Origin: an uncultured Clostridium sp.
GTDB taxonomy: Bacteria > Bacillota > Clostridia > TANB77 > CAG-508
Assembly: GCA_900552135.1 (NCBI GenBank)
Contig: URYN01000002.1
Coordinates: forward strand, 1-64,000
Reading direction: 5' to 3'
Length of the DNA: 64,000 bases
The notes beneath the pieces are model-generated. The model was not told the origin of the DNA. It ran no database searches and was given only the letters and a program-made list of their open reading frames with translations. A program made the translations under genes and the position numbers. Shown here in pieces: positions 18,627-24,868 of this stretch; positions within the stretch are counted from its first letter, which is position 1; every line of letters begins with the position of its first letter.

Positions 18627-19577
18627 TTACAAAATCATATCAATTATAAATCCAGAAATTACACCTATTACATACAGCGTTCCAGTTATTTTAAGATTTT
18701 CTTTAATATTTTTATTTGATTTAAATAATACTAATATTCCTATTCCTGAACCAACTAGAAGGCCTGCTATCATTGAGCCAAAACTAATCAAATTGCTCAA
18801 GTATAATTCTGTTATAATTACAGAACCCGCACAGTTTGGAATCAAGCCAAATAAGCTTGCAACTAATATTCCAACAATTGGAGCACTCGCAATCGCATTA
18901 GCAATTACATCTTCTCCAATTAAATAAATTAATGTATTTATAATAAATGTTATCACAATTATAAAAAGCAAAATATTAACAGTGTGTTTTATAGAAGATT
19001 TTATTATTCCCTCATGTTCACAATCGCAATGGTCATGATTGCACATGTGAGCTATAGCTTCTTGAGGTTCCTCCTCGTGGCAATCATCGTGGTCATTGTG
19101 TTTATGACTATGTTCATGTTTTGCTTTTTCTTCATTGCTAGATTTTTTGAATTTTTCTGTAGCTAATTCTCTTTTTCTCTTCTTTATCAAGCCTACTACA
19201 CCATCAATTACAAATCCATATATAACTCCTAAAATAAGTTTTAAAGCCAATATCTTTAAAATTAATCCTACTGGAGCTGTTTTTGAAATAAGAATTGGAA
19301 GCATTTCATCTGATGTAGATAAAAAAACAGCAATTAAAGTTCCTAAAGTAATAATTCTGCCTGCATACAAATTAGCTGCTGCAGCTGAAAATCCACATTG
19401 AGGAAATATTCCAAGAACACCTCCAAATAGAGGTCCTAATTTTCCCGATTTTTTTACTATATTTTGCGTTTTATCACCTGTTTTATGTTCTAGATATTCC
19501 ATAAGTAAATATGTCAAAAATAAAAAAGGTAACAATTTGATTGCATCAAATAATGTATCTTTTATAATATCAATCAT
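18627..19577 (-). CDS. ArsP_2-type (putative manganese/heavy-metal) membrane exporter
   Basis: A 316-residue polytopic membrane protein of the family annotated as putative manganese transporter / ArsP_2. Hydrophobic segments flank two copies of the family signature: GVLGIFPQCGFSAAAANLYAG near residue 55 and LFGLIPNCAGSVIITELYLS near 240. The central cytoplasmic loop (about 150-185) is very rich in His, Cys and acidic residues (HEHSHKHNDHDDCHEEE, then HMCNHDHCDCEHE). This is a likely metal-sensing or metal-delivery loop. No clear Shine-Dalgarno site precedes the ATG. The metal is not determinable from sequence. Confidence 0.82.
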   Translation of the reverse strand: MIDIIKDTLFDAIKLLPFLFLTYLLMEYLEHKTGDKTQNIVKKSGKLGPLFGGVLGIFPQCGFSAAAANLYAGRIITLGTLIAVFLSTSDEMLPILISKTAPVGLILKILALKLILGVIYGFVIDGVVGLIKKRKRELATEKFKKSSNEEKAKHEHSHKHNDHDDCHEEEPQEAIAHMCNHDHCDCEHEGIIKSSIKHTVNILLFIIVITFIINTLIYLIGEDVIANAIASAPIVGILVASLFGLIPNCAGSVIITELYLSNLISFGSMIAGLLVGSGIGILVLFKSNKNIKENLKITGTLYVIGVISGFIIDMIL

Positions 19578-19673
19578 AATTTTTTTGCATGAATATATGT
19601 TCCATGCTCTCCCCTCATAAAATTTACTCTTACTATAATAACATAAAATGTAAAAATAATCAACTAATGTTTT

Positions 19674-20174
19674 TTATACAAGAGCAGATGAAACATGGAA
19701 TACATCAATCTTTTCCTTAAGCATTTCACTCGCTTCTTTTAAAATCTTGTGGTCATCATCTAAAAAGATAAAATGATCATATTCATTTAATTTCTCTTTC
19801 ATTTTTAAGGCTTTTATAAAATTTCTATTCTCTTTGTTATACTCACCGTTTTCTTTAGTAATTACAATCCAATTATTTTTTGGTATGAATCCGACATATT
19901 TCTCTAACCATGAACCTTTTTTCTCAGTTAACTGGTTCGTTCTTGATAAAGATAAAATATACAAATCAATATTTGGAATATTGTTAATTTCTTTTAAAAC
20001 ATCTACAACTGGTTGAATTGGTGGAATATCCATATATTTATCTTCCATCTGTTGCGATACTGTTTTCTCTGAATATACTTCATATTCATTTATTGTTCCA
20101 TCCATATCAATAAACATTGCTACTTTTTTATTTTCTTCACATATATCTTTAATTTTATTTATAAATTTTTTCAT
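19674..20174 (-). CDS. HAD-superfamily hydrolase, 5'(3')-nucleotidase-like
   Basis: A 166-residue HAD protein. The nucleophile motif FIDMDGTINEYE lies at about 21-32, a serine motif in YILSLSRTN, and the late acidic motif FIFLDDDHK near 140. It is close in layout to the 5'(3')-deoxyribonucleotidase / YqfW-like group; the substrate is unproven. GAGGAAG precedes the ATG. The upstream neighbour is a predicted nucleotide kinase, but that gene has its own terminator, so the pairing may be accidental. Confidence 0.75.
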   Translation of the reverse strand: MKKFINKIKDICEENKKVAMFIDMDGTINEYEVYSEKTVSQQMEDKYMDIPPIQPVVDVLKEINNIPNIDLYILSLSRTNQLTEKKGSWLEKYVGFIPKNNWIVITKENGEYNKENRNFIKALKMKEKLNEYDHFIFLDDDHKILKEASEMLKEKIDVFHVSSALV

Positions 20175-20203
20175 TTTTACTTCCTCTTCTTTCTATTTTT
20201 ATA

Positions 20204-20237
20204 AAAGGACACAGGAATTCCTCTCCCTGTGCCCTTT
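20204..20237 (-). terminator. Terminator of the P-loop kinase cassette
   Basis: A 12-bp stem with one mismatch (AAAGGACACAGG/CCTGTGCCCTTT, arms 20204-20215 and 20226-20237), six bases past the stop at 20243. T-rich sequence follows on the minus strand. Confidence 0.75.
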
Positions 20238-20242
20238 GTTCT

Positions 20243-20830
20243 TTACCGGTAGTAGTTAAGGATGATGTCCGAAACCTGTTTGCTAACTTCGCTAGGTTCT
20301 TTCATCTCGGTGTTAATAAGCTCTTTGGGATATTGTACTTTTCTAAAATACTTTAAATATGCCTCATTATACTTACGAACATACTCTCTGTTTACCAGAC
20401 GTCCTTCTCCGCCTCTGCGTTTAATTGCCTCTTCGGGTGTTACCATAAGGGTTATAAATAAGTCCGGTTTCAAACATTGTAAAAATGTTCTCTCGAACTC
20501 TTCATATTCTTCCGTACTACAGCCACCTTCTAAAAGGAACTTTTGACCATAGAATTCGCTATCAACAATTCCTCTGTCTATCAAAGCGATATCCGCATCT
20601 GCATGAACAGCCTTTAGTAATCCTGCCTGTGTGATAAAATGCATCCACATATTAGCTTGAAATGTACCTTTAGCTATTTCGTCCGGTAAGGATTCCGCCG
20701 ACTCTCTCAATACAATTACTCTGTAATTAGCATTCCGCATAATATTAGCAACTGTATTAATCGTAGTGGTTTTTCCTGCCTCGGGTGTTCCAGAAAATTC
20801 TACCATAAAGGGTTTTCTTGATACCAACAT
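20243..20830 (-). CDS. P-loop (deoxy)nucleoside/nucleotide kinase-like protein
   Basis: A 195-residue P-loop ATPase. Walker A is GTPEAGKTT at about residue 14. A DRGIVDSEFYGQ segment resembles the DR/ERS motif of deoxynucleoside and thymidylate kinases. A LID-like RRGGEGR follows, so phosphorylation of a small molecule or nucleotide is likely; the substrate is unknown. ATG 20830 is chosen because AGGAGG lies just upstream and inside the longer TTG-started frame. Codon use is richer in G+C than in ylbJ or the HAD gene. It is a single-gene unit with its own promoter and terminator. Confidence 0.72.
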   Translation of the reverse strand: MLVSRKPFMVEFSGTPEAGKTTTINTVANIMRNANYRVIVLRESAESLPDEIAKGTFQANMWMHFITQAGLLKAVHADADIALIDRGIVDSEFYGQKFLLEGGCSTEEYEEFERTFLQCLKPDLFITLMVTPEEAIKRRGGEGRLVNREYVRKYNEAYLKYFRKVQYPKELINTEMKEPSEVSKQVSDIILNYYR

Positions 20831-20873
20831 AATTATGCCTCCTATCAATTGTCAAACTACTTTCGATGTAGAT

Positions 20874-20902
20874 ATTATACAGTATAAAACAACTAATTTC
20901 AA
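20874..20902 (-). promoter_or_regulatory. Promoter of the P-loop kinase cassette
   Basis: On the minus strand, TTGAAA (20902-20897), a 17-base spacer ending in TG, and TATAAT (20879-20874). A consensus vegetative promoter with a clear -10 hexamer. Confidence 0.8.
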
Positions 20903-21097
20903 GATATATACGAATTTTAAGGATTTAAAATCTACGTTTTCGTACAAATTATATTTTCTTTACAGATTTCATTTAACTTTTCGCTTTTCATTATTCATAA
21001 CCTTATTTTTCTTGAATAAACTTATATTAAATGTTACTAAATACTATTTTTATAAAGAGTATTTTCCTATAACTATAAAATTAAAAGGAGTTTTATT

Positions 21098-22204
21098 TTG
21101 ATAGAATCTATAAACACACAAAAAGCTTATACCTCAAGACCTTTTATCCTTGCTTTTTCATTAAGAAAACATTTACTTAGCATCATTTTTGTTTTATTTA
21201 CTATTGGTCTTGTTTCATTTTCAAATAGTAATTTTGTAGCAGCCAGAACTGGCTTAAAACTCTGGGCTAACAATGTCGTCCCAAGCCTTCTTCCATTTCT
21301 TATTGCAACAAATTTACTATCTCATACAAATATAATTAATTTTTTAAGTCAAAAATCTAATAAATTTATGAGACCTCTATTTAATGTACCCGGAGATGCA
21401 GTATATGCTTTTATTTTCGGACTTATTAGTGGTTATCCTGTTGGTGCAAAAATTGTAGCGGACTTGCGTAATAATGATGTTTGTACAAAAGATGAAGCTG
21501 AGAGAATGCTTTGTTTTACAAATAATTCAGGTCCTCTTTTCATAATTGGAACTGTGGGAATTTCTCTTTTTTCAAACACCTCCATTGGATTTTTATTATT
21601 GATAACTCATATTCTTTCTGCTTTAAGTATTGCCATTACCTTAGGAATCCTTTCAAGGTTTAAAAAGAAAGAAAGCATATCCTTAACTGCAAATATTTCT
21701 TTTTCAAGTGCAACCAATTTTCAGAAAAATAAATCTGCCACATTCTCCAATCTGGGAGAAATTCTTTCAACTGCAATATTAGAATCTAGTAAAACTCTAA
21801 TTATGATTGGTGGATTTGTTGTTTTGTTTTCAGTATTAATTTCCATATTATCAAAGAGTAGAATTTTACTTGTTTTATCCACAATTTTTTCTCCTTTACT
21901 GAAATTATTCGGTATTTCTACTGAATTTTCTCTGCCATTAATTTCAGGCTTAATTGAACTTACTAATGGAGTATTTGCTGTTTCAAAAATTCCTTCAAAA
22001 TTACTTTCTACCAATATTATTCTTAGTGCCTTCTTACTTGGATTTGGAGGAATTTCGGTAATGTTACAAGTTTTAAGTATCACTTCAAAAGCCGGTTTAT
22101 CAATAAAAAAGTATGCTTTCTGGAAGCTTGTTCAAGGAATTTTAGCTGGATTTTACACATATATTTTACTAAGTACTATTCCATTTTTTTATTTTAATTT
22201 ATAA
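21098..22204 (+). CDS. ylbJ: Sporulation integral membrane protein YlbJ
   Basis: A 368-residue polytopic membrane protein of the YlbJ family, needed for spore cortex formation in B. subtilis. Recognisable segments are GLKLWANNVVPSLLPFLIAT (about 53-72), FGLISGYPVGAKIVADL and FTNNSGPLFIIGTVGISLF. The family has several transmembrane helices with a SGYP motif. The start is TTG at 21098 behind AAAAGGAG with 7-base spacing; no in-frame ATG is better placed. This is the clearest hint in the window that the organism forms spores or descends from a spore former. Confidence 0.88.
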   Translation: MIESINTQKAYTSRPFILAFSLRKHLLSIIFVLFTIGLVSFSNSNFVAARTGLKLWANNVVPSLLPFLIATNLLSHTNIINFLSQKSNKFMRPLFNVPGDAVYAFIFGLISGYPVGAKIVADLRNNDVCTKDEAERMLCFTNNSGPLFIIGTVGISLFSNTSIGFLLLITHILSALSIAITLGILSRFKKKESISLTANISFSSATNFQKNKSATFSNLGEILSTAILESSKTLIMIGGFVVLFSVLISILSKSRILLVLSTIFSPLLKLFGISTEFSLPLISGLIELTNGVFAVSKIPSKLLSTNIILSAFLLGFGGISVMLQVLSITSKAGLSIKKYAFWKLVQGILAGFYTYILLSTIPFFYFNL

Positions 22205-22257
22205 AATTTTTATATTTGTGCCTTTTCGAAGTAAATATGAGCAAAGGCTAGGAAGGA

Positions 22258-22629
22258 ATGATATTATCTATGGATAAAAATATTGATTATAATTATTATG
22301 GAATGCCCCCATTTTCTCCAGCTGGCATGGGAATGTATGATATGAGTGGAACAGGAAATTTCAATTCTGATTTTTGTCAAAACTCAAATGCGAATAATTC
22401 TCCTAATGCTGGCTCTATGCCATTTGGATTTTCTGGTAGCATGGAATCTACTGCAATGTTCAACCCTCTTTTTCAGTATGAACAAGCTTATATGTATTAC
22501 AGATATTTGAGTATGCAAATGGAATACAAAATAAAATGTAAAGAATATGAGAAACTAAATTCCAAAGTTGAAAATACTCGAGAAAATATTAGGGACTCTT
22601 CTAGAGAAAATGGCAGAAGAATTGAATAA
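22258..22629 (+). CDS. Orphan small Met/Asn/Gly/Pro-rich protein
   Basis: Up to 123 residues, not recognised. The N-terminal half is low-complexity and coat-protein-like (YYGMPPFSPAGMGMYDMSGT). The C-terminal half is a charged helix (MEYKIKCKEYEKLNSKVENT). Initiation at ATG 22270 (MDKNIDYNYYG) is as likely as 22258, because AAGGA lies very close to the first ATG. It follows ylbJ by 53 bases on the same strand, so a spore-surface or sporulation role is a reasonable guess but only inference. Confidence 0.6.
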   Translation: MILSMDKNIDYNYYGMPPFSPAGMGMYDMSGTGNFNSDFCQNSNANNSPNAGSMPFGFSGSMESTAMFNPLFQYEQAYMYYRYLSMQMEYKIKCKEYEKLNSKVENTRENIRDSSRENGRRIE

Positions 22630-22750
22630 CCATGCATTGAAGAAGAATTTGACCAGAATTTAAAAGTGTTACTTATGTATTGAGAAGGATAAAATGCCAA
22701 AAGATTTTTGAAACGTCAAATGAAAAGTTAAATACAATTCTGTAAAGTAA

Positions 22751-23170
22751 ATGCAACTTGTACAAGAAAAAGAAAGTTGCAGGATTTTTAAAGCTTTGAA
22801 TAGAAGAAAAGAGTTGATTTTCCAGTTGTTTTATGTTATACTGTATGTAGTAATGTTGATTTTAATAATCGGAGGTGAATTCTTAAGCAATTATTTCTTA
22901 AGAAAATATATGACAATATTTAGTTTTTTTGATAAATTAATAAATGGCGGTGTAGTTGAATATGATGCACCATTAACTGGAGAATTAGCCAGAACAACTG
23001 AAGCAGAAAAAGCTTATGCGATGAGCGACGATGCATATCTTTCTTCTTTAAAAGTAAAGGTTAAAACCAAACAACCACAAAAACGTAATGTAACACGTTC
23101 AGTTGAATCTACCAGGACTCCCAAGAGCGTAAAGAGAACTGAAAATGCAAGAGACGACTTAAGTAAATGA
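22751..23170 (+). CDS. Small single-pass membrane protein, unknown
   Basis: A 139-residue open frame with one strong hydrophobic stretch (FQLFYVILYVVMLILIIGGE at about 24-43). A basic, Lys/Arg/Thr-rich C-terminal tail follows. No family recognised. There is no good Shine-Dalgarno before the ATG, which directly follows an in-frame stop; an internal start is possible. It lies in the same direction as ylbJ and the preceding orphan. Codon use fits the host, so it is probably real. Confidence 0.5.
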   Translation: MQLVQEKESCRIFKALNRRKELIFQLFYVILYVVMLILIIGGEFLSNYFLRKYMTIFSFFDKLINGGVVEYDAPLTGELARTTEAEKAYAMSDDAYLSSLKVKVKTKQPQKRNVTRSVESTRTPKSVKRTENARDDLSK

Positions 23171-23185
23171 GGATTAAATGATTAG

Positions 23186-23211
23186 ATGTATTTTAAATAT
23201 TAAAAATACAT
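23186..23211. terminator. Weak terminator-like hairpin after the small membrane protein
   Basis: A 9-bp stem ATGTATTTT/AAAATACAT with an 8-base loop, 15 bases past the stop codon at 23170. No proper T run follows, so its activity is doubtful. Confidence 0.4.
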
Positions 23212-23243
23212 TTAATTAAGAATATATAAACGTTTTAAAGATA

Positions 23244-23286
23244 AATTGCAATTTTGCTTGACAAAATTGCAATTACCCTTTATAAT
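23244..23286 (+). promoter_or_regulatory. tRNA-Met promoter overlapped by a 13-bp palindrome
   Basis: TTGACA (23258-23263), 17-base spacer, TATAAT (23281-23286): a perfect consensus promoter. A perfect inverted repeat AATTGCAATTTTG/CAAAATTGCAATT (23244-23256 and 23262-23274, 5-base centre) covers the -35 hexamer. It could be an operator. Confidence 0.8.
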
Positions 23287-23327
23287 AATACTTGTCTTTA
23301 ATGTATTCATACATTTTATATTTATAT

Positions 23328-23404
23328 GGCGATGTAGCTCAGTTGGCTAGAGCAAACGGTTCATACCCGTTAGGTCAGCGGTTCGAATCCACTCATCGCT
23401 ACCA
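23328..23404 (+). tRNA. tRNA-Met (anticodon CAT), CCA encoded
   Basis: A complete cloverleaf of 77 bases including the encoded CCA. Acceptor GGCGATG/CATCGCT starts with a G-T pair. The D-arm is GCTC/GAGC. Anticodon stem AACGG/CCGTT encloses loop TTCATAC. The T-arm is AGCGG TTCGAAT CCACT. The T-stem has a C-A mismatch in its middle pair, which is unusual. The acceptor pairs fully, so it looks like an elongator rather than an initiator. An intrinsic terminator starts 10 bases after the gene. Confidence 0.93.
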
Positions 23405-23474
23405 TTAATTAAGCTGTAATTTAAATATTACAGTTTTTTTTATGTATGAAGCTACGTGGATTCGAAAAGGAGGA
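23384..23474 (+). repeat. tRNA-tail plus terminator direct repeat, copy 1
   Basis: A 91-base unit beginning inside the tRNA T-arm (CGAATCCACTCATCGCTACC). It runs through the terminator to GAAGCTACGTGGATTCGAA and ends AAAGGAGGA. It is bounded by an 11-bp inverted repeat TTCGAATCCAC (23382-23392) and GTGGATTCGAA (23456-23466). Confidence 0.85.
23414..23441 (+). terminator. tRNA-Met terminator
   Basis: Stem CTGTAAT/ATTACAG with loop TTAAAT, followed by eight T. Confidence 0.85.
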
Positions 23475-23516
23475 TTAGAAAAGCGTCCAGTGGACGGTTT
23501 TCCCGACGCGGCTCGG

Positions 23517-23613
23517 CGAATCCACTCATCGCTACCATTAATTAAGCTGTAATTTAAATATTGCAGTTTTTTTTTATTTTATGTATGAAGCTACGTGGAT
23601 TCGAAAAGGAGGA
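23517..23613 (+). repeat. tRNA-tail plus terminator direct repeat, copy 2
   Basis: A second copy of the unit at 23384-23474, 97 bases because the T tract is longer. It includes the 3' end of the tRNA with CCA and a terminator (ATTGCAG arm in place of ATTACAG). The copies are separated by 42 bases containing CGTCCAGTGGACG and GACGCGGCTCGG. Confidence 0.85.
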
Positions 23614-23626
23614 CTGGTTTAGTTTT

Positions 23627-23667
23627 AAAAATCGCCCAAAAAGGAGCGTCCCCTTTGGGCGATTTTT
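23627..23667 (-). terminator. rpoD terminator; second copy of the TCGCCC hairpin element
   Basis: A perfect 14-bp stem, AAAAATCGCCCAAA/TTTGGGCGATTTTT (arms 23627-23640 and 23654-23667), starts directly after the rpoD stop. The sequence, including the inner GCGTCCCC, resembles the element at 11689-11723. Confidence 0.85.
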
Positions 23668-23668
23668 A

Positions 23669-24853
23669 TTAGTTCATATAATCTTTTAATTTCTTGCTTC
23701 TACTTGGGTGACGTAATTTTCTTAAAGCTTTTGCTTCAATCTGTCTTATTCTTTCTCTTGTAACATTAAATTCTTTTCCAACTTCTTCTAATGTTCTAGT
23801 TTTTCCGTCTTCTAATCCAAATCTTAGTTTTAGAACTTTTGCCTCTCTTGGAGTAAGTGTTTTCATTACTTCCTCTAATTGCTCTCTTAATAGAGTGTAG
23901 GCTGCTGCATCTTGTGGTGCAGGACTTTCATCATCTTGTATGAAGTCTCCTAAATGGCTATCATCTTCTTCTCCTATTGGAGTTTCTAATGATACTGGAT
24001 CTTGTGCAATTTTTTGAATTTCTGTTACTTTTTCAACAGGTATTTCCATTTCCTCTGCAATTTCTTCTGGGGTTGGTTCTCTACCCAATTGTTGTAATAA
24101 GTGTCTTGATGTACGTATTAGTTTGTTGATTGTTTCTACCATGTGAACTGGTATTCTTATAGTTCTTGCTTGATCAGCAATTGCTCTTGTTATTGCTTGT
24201 CTAATCCACCATGTTGCATAAGTACTGAATTTGTATCCTTTTGTATAATCGAATTTTTCTACAGCCTTTATAAGTCCCATGTTTCCTTCTTGAATTAAGT
24301 CTAAGAATAACATTCCTCTTCCAACATATTTTTTAGCAATACTTACAACAAGTCTTAAGTTTGATTCTGCAAGTTTTTGCTTTGCTTCTTCGTCTCCTTC
24401 CAGAACTTTTTTTGCAAGTTCTAATTCCTCGTCATAAGATAAAAGTGGTATTCTTCCGATTTCTCTTAGATACATTCTAACAGGATCGTCTATATTGATT
24501 CCATCCATGCTTGCTAAATCAATGTCTTCAACCTTTATGTCTTCCATTGCCTCCAATTCTTCAATATCAGGCTCGTCTAGGTCTAAGTCGTCATCTTTTA
24601 GCACATTTACACCCATATCTTCAAAAGCATCAAAAACTTTATCAATTTGGTCTGTATTTGCATTGTCTAATTCACTTGCCAATTCACCATAAGTGATTTT
24701 TCCTTTTGCTTTTGCTTTTTTTATTATATTGTTTAATTCTTCGTCAGATACTTCTTTATTGTTGTTTTTTTCATCTTTATTTTCCACATTTTCATTGGCA
24801 CTGTTAGTACTCTTCTTTTTCTTTTCAATATCTTTAATTTCTTCTTTTTTCAT
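23669..24853 (-). CDS. rpoD: Primary RNA polymerase sigma factor RpoD/SigA
   Basis: Directs core RNA polymerase to the TTGACA/TATAAT promoters seen throughout this window. A 394-residue sigma-70 protein with an acidic N-terminal region 1.1. Region 2 (LRLVVSIAKKYVGRGMLFLD, GYKFSTYATWWIRQAITRAI), region 3 and region 4.2 (TLEEVGKEFNVTRERIRQIE) are complete. ATG 24853 is chosen with GGAGG 10 bases upstream; the longer frame starts at a TTG. It follows dnaG by 15 bases, as in the macromolecular-synthesis operon, but rpsU is not present here. Confidence 0.97.
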   Translation of the reverse strand: MKKEEIKDIEKKKKSTNSANENVENKDEKNNNKEVSDEELNNIIKKAKAKGKITYGELASELDNANTDQIDKVFDAFEDMGVNVLKDDDLDLDEPDIEELEAMEDIKVEDIDLASMDGINIDDPVRMYLREIGRIPLLSYDEELELAKKVLEGDEEAKQKLAESNLRLVVSIAKKYVGRGMLFLDLIQEGNMGLIKAVEKFDYTKGYKFSTYATWWIRQAITRAIADQARTIRIPVHMVETINKLIRTSRHLLQQLGREPTPEEIAEEMEIPVEKVTEIQKIAQDPVSLETPIGEEDDSHLGDFIQDDESPAPQDAAAYTLLREQLEEVMKTLTPREAKVLKLRFGLEDGKTRTLEEVGKEFNVTRERIRQIEAKALRKLRHPSRSKKLKDYMN

Positions 24854-24868
24854 TAAATACAAACCTCC

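Noticed and set aside
22630..22750. Frameshift joining the two small genes after ylbJ
   Set aside because: No frame connects them without stops and their compositions differ; two separate genes fit better.
23384..23613. Second tRNA gene in the duplicated region
   Set aside because: Only the 3' part of the tRNA is repeated; no D-arm or anticodon arm precedes the second copy.
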